Positions 22,234-33,565 of a stretch of DNA of 64,000 nucleotides are shown here, in pieces; position 1 is the stretch's first letter; the number at the start of each line of letters is the position of its first letter. Where the stretch lies: contig NW_001865053.1 of NCBI RefSeq assembly GCF_000002865.3, forward strand, positions 349,949 through 413,948, written 5' to 3'. The position numbers and the translations under genes were made by a program. This stretch comes from Monosiga brevicollis MX1. Lineage: Eukaryota > Opisthokonta > Choanoflagellata > Craspedida > Salpingoecidae. Below the pieces are notes generated by a model. The model did no database searches. It was not told where the DNA came from and worked only from the letters and a program-made list of their open reading frames with translations.

Positions 22234-22846
22234 TATTTGCTTGCGCTTTGTCCTCAAGTCGCCAACCTCGGCGCCGTTGTCCCACCGTTATTATCATCAT
22301 GTTTTTGATTGCCGATAGTCGTCCACTTTCTTGATCGTCCCTTTTTTACATTTAGTAGTTGCTTCTTCTTGCCAGGCCTGGCCTGGGTGTACTGCGTACA
22401 CGACCACCAAGAGCATGTTAAATGTCATGGCTCTTCCGTGTGACTCGGCTTGCCACGTTTTGTATCCGTGGTATGACGTCAATTGAGTTCAGCGAGTCTT
22501 TTTTTTTGTTTTTTGTTTTCCTTTTTCTCAAAAGACCTGACTTGAAACGGTGAACATACACACTGAAAGCATGTCAAATAATAATAAATAATATTATACA
22601 ATGTTATCCTGTCTAATATCCTGTCTGTCAACGGCCTTGGGCCTCGGCGAGCGAGAGAGAGAGAGAGAGAAGATGGTGATGATGATGATGATGATGAAAA
22701 CGCAAAGGTCGGATCGATTGACGAATAAAAATGGATAAGCACAATGTTTTAAAATGATGCGTGCGACAGCCTTGTGGCAAAATAAATGGTGTTGGGTGGC
22801 CACCTCCATCCACCTGGATTGGGGCCCTCGGCAAAAGGCAATAGGC
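22234..22846. other. Intergenic region between convergent genes
   Basis: Contains the 3' UTRs of the plus-strand zinc-finger gene and of the minus-strand hypothetical gene. Short (GA)n (about 22649-22670) and (GAT)n (22674-22697) tracts are present. No gene is supported. Confidence 0.6.
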
Positions 22847-23380
22847 TCAAGCGCGGTGGAGATGGGCCGAGCGGAGGTGGCGGGCAGGCGAGTCGGTCAG
22901 CGCGTAGGCCAGGCCACGGGTATAGGGGCGAGCCAAGGAGGCTTCAGCCACCTCGTAGCCATACGCCTGTGCCTCGGCCACGGTGGATTGGATGGTATAG
23001 TGGCGCGACAGGCGCGGTGCGTGTGGAGAGTTGGTGGTTGAAGAGGTGGCAGAAGAGATCGAGTCTTGCGAAGAGGTCAAGGCTAGCGCCTCCGAGCCAA
23101 TGTCCATGCCCAGGTCATCGTCCATGTCCATGCCCATATGCATCAAATCCATGTTCAAGGTCGTTGGGGTGGGGCGGAAGCGCGTGCCGCGGCGTGTGTG
23201 ATCAGTGAGGTCGGTCGAGCCTGGCTGGCAGGCTTGAGCAGGGCTGAGACGAAAGGCGTGGCCGCTGCGTGTCTTGTCGGCCCAGCTGTGCACGGGGCTG
23301 GCACCCAACACATGTTGCGAATCGGCAATGGTGTGAGCAATGCTGCGCGCCGAGCACAATGTAGGGGGCAGTGCTGCCAT
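22847..23380 (-). CDS. Hypothetical intronless protein, 177 aa
   Basis: The first ATG in the open frame is at 23380. The protein has a Ser/Thr/Arg-rich N-half (FRLSPAQACQPGSTDLTDH), a Met/Asp-rich block (MDLMHMGMDMDDDLGMDIG) near residues 92-110, and a C-terminal part (HYTIQSTVAEAQAYGYEVA) that may be structured. No family is recognised and no signal peptide or membrane segment is seen. Upstream DNA encodes Ser-Thr repeats if read in frame, but without an ATG. The promoter side contains two inverted-repeat elements at 23601-23645. Coding status rests on the long open frame and amino-acid composition. Confidence 0.5.
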   Translation of the reverse strand: MAALPPTLCSARSIAHTIADSQHVLGASPVHSWADKTRSGHAFRLSPAQACQPGSTDLTDHTRRGTRFRPTPTTLNMDLMHMGMDMDDDLGMDIGSEALALTSSQDSISSATSSTTNSPHAPRLSRHYTIQSTVAEAQAYGYEVAEASLARPYTRGLAYALTDSPARHLRSAHLHRA

Positions 23381-23600
23381 GGTCAAGGTCGAGGTCGAGG
23401 TTGAGGTTGAGGGAACAACGCGATCCAAAATGTCCAAAGGGGCCAAGGAACGGTGGCGGGCTGTTGATGTCGGTCTGAAGTGGCTGGATCTTGAGCTGAA
23501 GCGCACAGAAAGAAAATGCCTCCCCGCCTCGTCGCCCGTCACCCTCCCCCTCCTCCTCCCCCGATAAAAATAGGCGCCCCTAACTTGGAAGCTTTGAAAA

Positions 23601-23678
23601 CCTGTCGAAACAGGTCTCGGGGATGGCAAAACCTGTCAAGACAGGATAAAATAAACAGTCGGCGTAATCAGTGACAGG
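23601..23678. promoter_or_regulatory. Pair of CCTGTC...GACAGG palindromes plus a half-site
   Basis: cctgtcgaaacagg (23601-23614) and the perfect palindrome cctgtcaagacagg (23632-23645) are spaced 31 bp start to start, about three helical turns. A further tgacagg lies at 23672-23678. The core CTGTCA/TGACAG is the known binding core of TALE homeodomain proteins (MEIS/TGIF). They lie about 220 bp upstream of the minus-strand hypothetical gene and about 360 bp upstream of the BAH gene. The binding role is inference. Confidence 0.45.
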
Positions 23679-23703
23679 TTCAACTTTTTTTCATCTGCAG
23701 CAT

Positions 23704-23895
23704 GTATTCTCTCTCTAAACTCTCAAACTCTCTCTCTCAAACTCTCAAACTCTCTCTCTCTCTGTCTCTCTCTCCCTCTCTCTCTGTCTCTCTCAAGCTC
23801 TCTCTCTCTCTCTCTCAAGCTCTCTCAAGCTCTCTCTCTCAAGCTCTCTCTCTCTCTCTCTCTCAAGCTCTCAAGCTCTCTCTCTCTCTCTCTCT

Positions 23896-23930
<35 letters not shown>

Positions 23931-23944
23931 TCTCATCTCTCACA
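23704..23944. repeat. CT-rich microsatellite with interspersed 'ctcaag/ctcaaa'
   Basis: About 240 bp of (CT)n broken by regular ctctcaag or ctctcaaa variants, directly upstream of the BAH-protein gene. It may form part of its 5' UTR or promoter. Confidence 0.95.
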
Positions 23945-24036
23945 CGCCTAACCCTGATCGCTTGGGTCGTGGCTGACTGTTCTGTGGCCGCCGTTTGTGG
24001 CGGGGCAGTGATTGTGCTGGGGGGAAACGGGGCAAG

Positions 24037-25217
24037 ATGGCGGGGGCTACGGGTTCAGCCGGGACGGAGGCAGCAGCACCGCCGTATACGCCCGGACAGT
24101 ATCGGGCGGGCGAGTACGTGCTGACGAGCCAATGGCATGATGCGAGTCTGTCCCTGCCAGCCCAGCTATTTGTGGCGCATATCGAGCAGATCGATTCGGC
24201 GGCCGGTCAGGCCACGCTTCGCTTCTTCTACTGGCCCCAGATTACCTTCTTTTCTGCCTCGCACACCTTTTACAAGCAAGAAGTCTGCCTGTCCAGCGTC
24301 CGCCTTGCCGTGCCCCTTGCCGCGCTCGTCCGACACTGCGCCGTCCTCAACAAGACGAGCTACCTCCTCCATGATGTCCCGGGCATTCCCGAAGCTGATA
24401 CCTTTGTCTGCCTCTCCAGCTATCAGCCCCGCAGCAAGGTCTTTGGCCCCCTCAAGCGGGGCCACCGCCCTGGCCTTCCCCTGCCCACCGTCACCCGCTC
24501 CAATACCCGTCACCTCGCCCCCTTGCAGGTATGCAAGCCAGCCCCCCCTGCGCTCTTGCATCGCCAGTCACTTTGCTCACTCTGCTTGTCTTGGACACAA
24601 TTGCTCAACAATTGCTCCTTCCCGTCCTCCTCCCCCTCCCCTTCCCCGCCTATCGATCTCTTCCATCTTCGACAACACCGTCATCCGACACCACCCATGC
24701 TCTTCGCTCAAAGGGCCCCTTGACCATCGGGGCCGGCCCCAAGACCACGGCCCTCAACCAAGACCTGCTCCGTCTCACACCAGCAGCTGAACACTCTGCC
24801 GCCCTTACCCAGCGCCGTGCCCGCCCCACTCCAGTCGATGCAACACCACCGGCCAGCGCCGATGCCCCCGCTGCAACCGAGACGTTGTCCCGAGATCAGG
24901 CTCAAAAACCCATCGACGCGCCCGCCGTCCCCGCCGCGCCGGTGTGTCACACATATTAAACCGGCAGTCCCAGTGTCATGTCATACAGACTCACTTTCTT
25001 CCTCTGCCCCTTTGTCCCCTGCGCACTTGCCCGTGCTCAGGTGGACGTGCTGCGGAGTAGCGACTTTCCCCGCCATGTGATCAATACCACCAAAACCCGC
25101 CCCTTACTGCGCTTCCCAGAAGGCCTGCCCACCGCCACCGGTCCTCACCGCCGCCGACGAGGCCGCCAAATGGCCATTGCCCCAATGTGTGTTGTCCTGT
25201 GCCAACGCCTTCCTTAA
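24037..25217 (+). CDS. BAH-domain protein
   Basis: Three exons join(24037..24528,24714..24941,25041..25217), all phase 0, 298 aa. The N-terminal exon encodes a BAH domain: YRAGEYVLTSQ, then RFFYWPQITFF, SHTFYKQEVCLSS and ADTFVCLSSYQPRSKVF. These match the 'V.WFYRPEET...FY.KEVF.S' and 'DVFVC...Y' pattern of polybromo/ORC1-type BAH domains. The C-terminal part is Pro/Ala-rich, then basic (GPHRRRRGRQ), and may act in nuclear targeting. BAH modules bind modified or unmodified nucleosomes. The stop at 25217 lies 83 bp before the ORC2 ATG on the same strand. Exons 2-3 are weaker than exon 1 because they lack a recognisable domain. Confidence 0.75.
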
Positions 25218-25300
25218 GCTCAAGCCATGCGAGCATACCCGTGCTCCCCTCACGCCCCCGTTGCCCACTACCTCGCCCCTCCAGCACCCTCAAGGCCATC

Positions 25301-28300
25301 ATGGCAGATCAGGGACAAAAAACGTCTCAAACCACCCTCTCCACCCCCGTTGCCCGAGATGAAATGCTCGGGTAAGATTAAGACTGGCCGTGTGTCTGCC
25401 TTATGTTTCTGCTTCTTCCTGTCCCACTGGCGGGATTGCCCTCGAAACTCACCTATGATGCCGTGATATGTCATATCGTAGCGAGGTGGCCACCCTCATG
25501 ACCAATGTCAAAGACAGGTGTGTTTCTGCATCTCCCCGACTTTTGTTTGAATAGGACGTGATCAGACCCACGCGTCGCCATCTGTCTCAAGCTCATAACT
25601 GCGCCTTTCCTCCTGACTCTTTGTCAGCGCTGGCACTGTTGCTGCTCGCGGAGCTGCAAAGCAGGTGGATATTTGATGTTGTGACCACCATGCCCCCCAC
25701 TCGGCATGCCCATCAACATGCCTTCACTCACTCGATCCCTCCTCCACCTCCTTTGCCTGACAGCCACGTACCAAGCGTGCTAAGCGCACCAGCTCGGTAT
25801 GCTTGCCCCTCCCTCAGCCCTCCATAAACATGCTTTGCTTCATGCCTCAAATCTGATACGAGTGCTGATCCTTGATTTGTTGGAACAGGCGGCCAAAAGT
25901 GCCACAACACCATCTGCGGCCGCCATTGCTGCCCGTGCCTCTACCCAGGAGGAAAACGACGAAGGCTCACATGCCCGAGACGATGTGAGTGTGTGCACTG
26001 GGTCGTGAGCATTTTTGCCAGCATCAAAGTCTCTGTGCCCAGAGTTGCACAAACCCCTTTTGCAGCGGAGGGCACCTCACCCTCTGGGCACCGAACTGAA
26101 TACCTTCCACGAGCATCAGGCAGACGAGTATTTCGAGCAGCATCATGGACGAGGGCAAACCACCTCAGACGCAACGCTCGCGGATACCAGCCTCATGAAG
26201 CTCAAGGAACATGACGTAGAGGTTAGGGCTCACCTCGGGTCCCTCTTGCATTCTCTGACTGGCCCCTGCAGCATTCCAAACCTCTGATGACCGGTCTGCC
26301 CGACTTGTTTTGCTACTCCAATGCACGCATAGGCGGCATTGCAACGCGTTCCAGATGAGTGGACCTCTCAGCGCGAAGCCCTTCGCCTGCGGTTGGTTTC
26401 ACTCGCTTACCCCGCTCACCCTCGCACATACACTCCTATACCTCGTCTTACCTGTCACATCACTCATTTGAGAACGCCCATGACCACGGTGCACATCCTC
26501 TGCTGACCCTTTGCTTTCCCCCACACAACCTTGGCGGGTGATGTTAGGCATGAGAAACGTTTTCACTTATGGGCAAGCCGTCTTCAGGCCGGGTTCAACC
26601 TGTTGTTCTACGGTGTTGGTTCCAAAAAGGTGGGATTGTGGTTCTGCTTCCTCCCCTCCCCCTTGTTAGTTTCCCTGCAATTGAGAACTGAAGCATGCCT
26701 TGATCTCATGATACGGGAATGGCGGCTCCTTTGTACGTGTGTGGCTGCAGGAGCTCCTCACCCTGTTTGCGGAACGACACCTGCGTCACCGGGACATTGT
26801 CTCTATCAACGGCTTCTTCCCCTCCATGAGTATTAAACAGGTACGGCCTTTATCACAACCGACTGTCTCTTTTGTTGCGTGACTACCGACCTAACCTTGC
26901 ATCTTTTCCCTGTTTTTTCCAGGTTCTCGATGTGATTTGCGAGCGCCACCTGGGCTATCAGGGCCGATTTCGCAGCGCGCTCGAGCAGCTGGATTTCATA
27001 GCTGCTACCTTGGCCAGCTCAGGTCGGTGCCTGCCTCTTCCCTGCCTTGCGATCCTTGCACCGGCCCCAGGCATGTCCTTCTTATTCCGCTGGCGTGTGC
27101 CTCTTTCCGTGCTTAGAAGAAAACGTAGCGCCCATGACGCTTCTCATTCATAACATTGATGGTTTGATGTTACGAAATGACTTGGCCCAGGTGAGTGCCT
27201 TGGGGAAAAAGGACCTTTGTATCAACTGCCTTTGGCACGCCTCAGCTGTAGAATTTGCACATGCCCTTGCATCACCTGCACTTGTGGCTGCACCGTGTCT
27301 TGTAGACGATTCTCAGCGGCCTTGCTGCTTTGCCCAGTGTGAGCCTTGTTGCAAGCATTGACCACGTCAATGCACCGCTCTGTAGGTCGAGGCCTTGTGG
27401 CACCAAGTTGTTATCGGTTTTGCTCGTTGAGGTTTTTCATTGTCTTTTCTGGACTTTGTTTCTCAATTGTTTCTCGTGTCGCTTGCCCAAACGTCGTGCG
27501 AATGGGCCCATTCATCCATCTTGAATAGTGTGGGACCAGGGCAAATTGGCGCGCTTTTCATTTGCTTGGATCGAGGCAACAACGTTTGCCCACTACAAGT
27601 TGGAGACGGCGTATTCCAACAGCATCCTCTCTCGCACAAGCGTTGTCAGCGTTGCAGGTTTGTGTGTGCTCCTGGCCAACGTCGCATCTGCCTCGACTCG
27701 CGTAGCTGCACGCTCACTTGTTTGGCTGTATATGATGCACTCGACAGCGGCCGTGGTGGTCATGAAATCGCTCACACACAACGGGCGCAAAGCCTTTTGG
27801 ACCCTTTTGCAACATCAAAGTGACAATCTTGACAACCCCAACTACCCCGGTGCGTGCAGTGGTGTTGTTCTTGTTCTTGTTCTGGGTGTGTTTGTTTGTC
27901 TGTTGTTTGTTGGTTTGGTACTTGCTGTGCAAGATCCGCAACCTCTGACGGCACGTTGTTCTGCGTTGTATCAGGTTTGCGTTTTGCGGATTATTTGGCA
28001 CTGTGCCAGCAAAACTTTTCGGCGCATGACGAGGCCCGACTAAAGGCCTATATGACCGAGTACCGCGATCACCAGCTCGTCACCAGTCGAAAGGTCCGCG
28101 TGCCCGTATCCCATGGCCACACGCTCAAGCGCAACGCAGCTCCCCTCACCTCAATGCTGATCACAATACAAACTGAGTAGATTGATGGCGTTGAGCACCT
28201 ACGCGTCCCCGTGCAGCCCGCGCTGCTTCAGCAGCTCCTGGACATGATGGACGAGCAATTCCCTGGTATGTCATCCGCGTACCTGCGTAAATTGCCGCCC

Positions 28301-28364
28301 CTCACTTTGAGAGAGCCTCACCTCGCTGCCTCGATTGATCCGCGCAGATGACAAACCGCAGTAG
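25301..28364 (+). CDS. ORC2: Origin recognition complex subunit 2
   Basis: Seventeen exons join(25301..25371,25482..25517,25628..25664,25764..25796,25889..25984,26045..26221,26333..26391,26548..26629,26751..26840,26923..27022,27117..27190,27306..27381,27529..27657,27748..27849,27975..28093,28181..28265,28348..28364), phases consistent, 460 aa. A short disordered N-terminus includes a basic PRTKRAKR nuclear-localisation candidate. The ORC2 AAA-like core follows: FNLLFYGVGSKK, SINGFFPSMSIKQ, LLIHNIDGLMLRNDLAQ, SLVASIDHVNAPL then WDQGKLARFSF. The C-terminal winged-helix part has KSLTHNGRKAFW and NPNYPG. These are the diagnostic ORC2 blocks. Shorter than human ORC2 (577 aa), mainly in the N-terminus. 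ORC2 is a core subunit that loads MCM helicase at origins. Confidence 0.95.
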
Positions 28365-28718
28365 TCTTGAGCAAGCGCCTCGAGAACTTTTGTTTCAGTA
28401 GTCTCTGTAGTTTGGATCTGCACGCCGCAACCATCTGCTTGCCAAACTCGAGTAAGCTGGCAGATGGCCGGAGGCAATTGAGTGCCGACAGATTGGTCTG
28501 CCCTTTGCATGCAAGAAAATGCCCCGGGCGATGCTTGGCTTGGAGCCTTGACGTTGCGTTACTCAATTACGGGTAGGGAACTAATCAGGAGGTCGAAACA
28601 CGAGGGAAAAGACAAAGTGGAGTGCCACGAATAAAGGAGAAAGTCGTTGAGACAAGGCTTGAGGGGCCCCACACAGGATTTGTCCTTGTCCTTTCTGCAG
28701 TCGCCGGTCATTCTTGGT

Positions 28719-29411
28719 TCACTTGGTCCAAGACACTTTGGGAATATCGTGGTGTTCACTCAAGTTTTCGAGATAGCGGTTGAGATTCTATCGTGATGAA
28801 ACCCGCGCCGAGACGTGAGAAAATTGCCCCCTGCCTCGGCACACTTTTACGTGTATAGGCAGACGGTCAATATGGTGGATACGAACTAGCCGAGAACGTA
28901 CTGCGACTTTGTCCTTGTGGCTTAGCGAGGCTTTTTTGCGAATGCGTTCCATCTCGCGCTCCAGTTGTACCTTGCGGTATGCCTTTTGTGCTGGCGTCAG
29001 CTCAACCGTCGCCTGCCCAGATTAAGAGGTGAGAAGCAAGAGATGCAAGCGTCACCAAGACACAGAACACTTGGTTTGCAAAGCCAAAGACCACACGCGC
29101 CTGCCCCCGGGTGCGGAGGAGCCTGTTGGCTCGAAACAAACCTGCTCCTGAACCTGTTCCTTCACGGCCTCTTGATGCTTGTCGGTGTCGAGGCTCTTGC
29201 TCTTCTTCTTCTTCGACTTCCTGACGGGGTTTGAATCAGAGTTGCAAATCGACCGCGCGTACACGTGAGCATGTGTGCGGGGAGCAGCATCGGCTCAAAA
29301 GGCCCCGTGTCCCTGGAAGGTGCGATGACGGAGACGATCGTTGCGTTGCTGGACGTACTTCATGCCCTTGAGGCGCAGTCCGCCGCCCACCGTGCCATAA
29401 GGGTCCGACAT
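28719..29411 (-). CDS. FAM32A: FAM32A homologue
   Basis: Four exons complement(join(28719..28787,28902..29012,29142..29216,29355..29411)), 103 aa, close to the human length of 112. N-terminal GGGLRLKG matches the family's G.LKLKG motif. A Lys/Ser-rich stretch (SKKKKSKS) follows, then TPAQKAYRKVQLEREMERI, RKKASLSHK and the diagnostic C-terminus YLENLSEHHDIPKVSWTK. FAM32A is a small nuclear protein found in the human C* spliceosome, where its C-terminus reaches the active site and helps 3' splice-site ligation (family knowledge). The exon 1/2 junction is the least certain: it needs the acceptor 4 nt inside a better-looking cag. Convergent with ORC2 (354 bp between stops). Confidence 0.9.
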
Positions 29412-29782
29412 GTCTGTATGTGAAGCACTATCGTAGATTCCCAATCACTGCACTTAAAATGGCAACGCTAGCGCCGTTGCTCCCCCGCCGCCGCCGCCGC
29501 TCGGCTGCCGCTGCTCGCCGCGAAATGTGAGAGACACACAGAAAGAGAGAGAGAAAGAAGCGAGAAAAATAAAAGAAAGAGGTTACAAGCCACAGTTTCA
29601 GAGAAAGTCCAGGATGCCAAGATCAAACTATAAGGCAAACACAGCAGAAGCCAGAGATGTTCAATCCCACCAGCAGAGTTTCAGAGATGCTTGATCAACA
29701 TCATCAAGTACGGTAATGTGCTTGAAATCACACTTCTTTGGCACATAATGTCAGAAGAAATGTTGTGGAAGGGGGCAACTGT

Positions 29783-29842
<60 letters not shown>

Positions 29843-30174
29843 CCGGGTCGACGAGCTCCGCCTCCGCTGCCACTGACTTGGACTGACTGGGGCCTTTGCG
29901 GTTAAGACGTGAGCTCTGGTGTTGGATGACTTGCCGACTGACGGCGGGGGTTAGATGTTGTAGACTTGTCCGTGCAGCGCAGAGGTACGAACATGCGACG
30001 GATTGCGCCTGCCTGCAGGCCAGCTGAAACAAGCAGTCAGGCCTCCATGGCGCACCGGCATTTTCTTCTTTCTGCTCACCGTATCATTCTGCCTGCTATC
30101 AGCACCTCTGCGCCTGAATTCTGAGCCCTGCAAGACAGCTTGATATTTCCTATTCCCACCCCTTATCCAAGATC
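29412..30174. other. Divergent promoter region with (GA)n
   Basis: Lies between the divergent FAM32A and lipid-transfer-protein genes. Contains a GCC/GCT-rich block at 29480-29520 and a pure (GA)n tract at 29786-29838. No gene is supported. Confidence 0.6.
29786..29838. repeat. (GA)n microsatellite, about 26 units
   Basis: Uninterrupted GA dinucleotides between two divergently transcribed genes. Confidence 0.97.
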
Positions 30175-31466
30175 ATGCTTGTTAAGGTGCGTCGCCACGT
30201 CAGGTTGCCTGCCAGCTGCAATCGGCTGGCTTCTCACCGCCTGTTCCCGTCCCGCAGTTGCACGACACCGCCAAGTCCTTGGACGAGGCTTCATCCCACG
30301 GACAAACGGACACGGACAAGTACCTTGTTTGCTTTCGTGAGATTTCCAATGTCCTTGGTTGCTTTGGCATGGTCTTTGGCTTTGTGACCAAAGATATCAA
30401 CGCCAAGATTGAGATTCTCCAGGAGCTGCGCGAGAAAAACGGTAAGTCCCCGCGCGCACGCACACGCGCACACACCATCCTGCGTGTACTGATCTATAGC
30501 CCTTGGCTGGGAACTGCTACCCCGCGACTGTTCGTTGATGTGTCACGAATTCTCAGGCGAGGCTTATCAATTCCTCGAAAACATGGTCGAGGTGAGCTGG
30601 CGCACAACCCGTTCAAGTTGTGCTCTCTCTTTAAACTCACACCGTCACATGTGCTCTTCTCATCCCTCTCATCCCTCTCCCTCCCTCTCTCTCTCTCCCT
30701 CGCATCAACAACAGGCAGAAGTCGCCAACAACACAACTACTCTGCCCCGCGGTGGCCGCTCGGGAAGCCGCACACTTCTCCGCCTGCACCGTGCCCTCGG
30801 TTCGTATAACCATGCGTGTCTCGCGTATATTTTCATGGCGTCTGGCTTGGCTGCCCGTGCCTGATCTCAACATTCTTACCTAGCCTGGCCCACCCTTGAC
30901 TCATGCCCCGCCTTGCTCTGGTGCCGTAACCTTGCTCGTTGCTCTGTCTGTGCCTTGCAAACCTTTAAGAATTTTTTGTGCGCTTCTTGGAGCGGGTGTT
31001 GGAGATTGCCGATGATGACAGCGCCGCTCAGGCTGCGCAGACTGCCTACAGGTGAGTCGTTGAGTCAAGAGCTCTCGGCATGCACAGGCACAGGCATAGG
31101 CACACAAACACAAACGCCCTCTCTATCTTACGCTTGCATCCATGTATGCGCCGTGGCAGTGAGACGTTGCAAAAGCATCACTCCTTCATGATCAAATCGG
31201 CCGTTTGGGTGGCACTCAAGTCGCTGGGTACGCGTCGCGACCTGATCAAACGCGTCACAAGCGAGGAAACCTTGGATCGAGCACACGACGAATATATCCG
31301 GTATGAGCTCCACCCGCGTGAGCAAGATATTCGGTCCTGGAACCTTTTGTTCACCTTGACTTTGGCGCTGCCTCCATTCTACAGAGAGACGAGCTCCATG
31401 CTCAAAGACATCCACACCAATGTACAAAAGACGCTAGAGAAACACAACCTCCTTGATTTACCCTGA
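30175..31466 (+). CDS. Glycolipid/ceramide-1-phosphate transfer protein
   Basis: Seven exons join(30175..30186,30258..30441,30557..30591,30715..30799,30970..31051,31160..31300,31385..31466), consistent phases, 206 aa, typical GLTP-fold length. Exon 1 has only four codons (MLVK). The GLTP headgroup-site residues appear in order: the Asp and Asn/Lys of FVTKDINAKIEIL, the Arg of SGSRTLLRLHRALEFF, and the His of YSETLQKHHSFMI. LLRLHRAL and the lack of the GLTP-type central Trp favour a CPTP-like (ceramide-1-phosphate) specificity, but this is inference. Such proteins are cytosolic carriers that move sphingolipids between membranes. Confidence 0.9.
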
Positions 31467-31687
31467 GCGCACCCAATCCCTGCACATTATTGCCTTTCAC
31501 GTTGCTTGACTTTTTGTTTCCTGTTTGTTTTTTTCTTTCTATGAGTTTGTCAGGCTCTCCATGCTCTCGTTTTCGTCGTGTCCATGTCGCCTGAGCGGCC
31601 AAAAGGCCCAGTCACTAACCGTCTACAAAATCGATTCCAACCTCTGTTACAGAAACCACAAAAATCCAGACAGTCTAGCTTGGCTTT

Positions 31688-33565
31688 TTAGTTGGAGGAC
31701 GTGCTCAAGGTGCGACGTGCTGCTGCGCCGCGTGCAAAGTTCCCCTGCTGTTTTGAGCATGCTGTAAGATGTGATTTCCAAAGATGGCGAGGCCGAGGCA
31801 AAAAAAAAACGATAAGAACATGGGGGCTGTCAAAACCGACCGGTGTATCCAAGGCCGCTTTTGTCGTGGAGCCAGAAGCGGCACTGGCCTTGGCAGCCGC
31901 GTTGCGCTTGGAAACGATCGTGTACATGAACACGCCCGTCATGAGGAGTGCTGCAAGCGCGTCAAGCCACACCCATAGAGTAGTGGACATCAAGGTGAAA
32001 GCAGGCTCACTTGCGAATGTGACATTCATCTCTTGTTCTCTTTTCTCTTTTGCCAACCTATTGGTACCTTCCGCCCTTCTGCCCGATTTGCCTGCTCGCA
32101 TCATCGTGGGGTTGGCGACGTACCGACACCGAGCATGTGCTTGAAGAGGAAGGGCTGACCAAAGTACAAAATGCTGCCCACAATTAGTACAAGGCGTCGG
32201 GAGGCATTGCCTAGCACAAGGTTTGATTGCAGGCCACACAGGTGAGCGTGCCAGCCTTGACATGTGTGTAAGCAAGGTATCGTACCAATGGAATGGGTGA
32301 GCGGTGAAATGATATCCAAAAGAGACATGCTTGCAAAGTTATAACTAAAGTGCCCAAAGGCATTCCAAGCCAGCAGCTTCAACAGCGTGCCGTCCAATTC
32401 CACCCAATGCGCCCACAACTATTCAGCGGCCAAGGGCAATCACGTGCAAACGTTTGGTCCGGCGTATAAGTTGACGGGCCGAACAGATTACGTTGAAGCG
32501 CGTCTTGGAAAAAGGTCGGTGCATTTCTCCACCATCCAAACTCACTGTGCCCGACTCGCTCAAGAATGCAATCGGGAAGAGAAGGGCTGCCGAAAACCAC
32601 GAAATGTAGTAAAAGACGTTGTATGAATCGGCCGCCTACAATTCCCAAAGAGTGAAGGTCCCCCCGGTGAGCGCACGCATCCGAGTAGGTCAATGTTGGA
32701 GAAAGTGGTCGAGACATGACAGCACGTACACCGCTGGCGTATATCTGCTGCACGAATAGAGAGCGAAGAACAAAGCAGACGTTGCTGATGCATGTCATGG
32801 CGACAGAGGTAACGGAGAAGCTCAGATCGGACACGGCGACCAGTGAAATTCCAAAAACAATGGGCAGCAGGGCCGCCCACACGGCTATGCCAAGCAAGAG
32901 ATCGGAGAGACCAGGGTCAGAAGACATGACTGCATGGGTGTGTTCAGCGGGCTGATACTAGAAAGCAAGGAGCCTACAGAGTGGAAAGGAACGTCCAAAG
33001 AAGAGTGTGGCCACCGTGACCAGGAACACGGGCTCGGTGGCCTTGACCGCGTGCGTAAAGGCGACCGAGCCGGCCTTGGCGACGCCAAAACTAAGGTTGG
33101 TTGTGGCAAAGCCAATCGTCCAGACCAGAGCCACTGCAACCACTGGGCGCATCTGCGACGACACCAGGTAGGCATGAGCGCAATCGGGCGGGAGGTACAT
33201 TCGATATCCAGTGCACAACGACACGAAACCTGATCACGGCGGAGGGCGACAAAGGGCACGAGCTTGAGGCCGCGCAAAATAAAAGTGGTAGTCAAGGCAC
33301 CGGCCAAGAACTGAAAGCAGGTTAGCGTCAGGGGGATGCGAAGCCGCTCTTGAATCTACACAGCCATATGCACCCGCAAGAGGTTGAGTGACAGACTGAA
33401 GACCATGAAGGCCGGTCATCGCAATAGACCCACCTGCTTATTGTAGGCATCCGTCATGAAGCTGGCCGCATACCACACAAAGAATGTGATGGCCAGTTGA
33501 AAAGAGGGGCTCGTCGACACACCGACGCCGGCAGCGCCAGCCTTGGCGCCGTCGGGGGAAGGCAT
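31688..33565 (-). CDS. TPT/SLC35E-type nucleotide-sugar/triose-phosphate transporter
   Basis: Eight exons complement(join(31688..31950,32130..32210,32286..32418,32546..32635,32730..32929,32978..33152,33230..33355,33434..33565)), 399 aa. About ten hydrophobic segments are present. Family hallmarks: FFVWYAASFMTDAYNKQ at the N-terminus, FATTNLSFGVAKAGSVAFTH and KATEPVFLV (the KA.EP motif of the TPT family), SFSVTSVAMTCISNVCFVLR, and near the C-terminus TGVFMYTIVSKR. It is probably a Golgi/ER antiporter of the SLC35E group; no plastid is expected, and the substrate cannot be told. The C-terminal tail after about residue 350 is less certain: an additional intron could remove part of it, because a T-rich tract and a cag are present there. 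Confidence 0.85.

Noticed and set aside
24037-28364. Single BAH-ORC2 fusion gene
   Set aside because: The BAH gene ends in an in-frame stop at 25217 and ORC2 has its own ATG with a phase-consistent 17-exon model.
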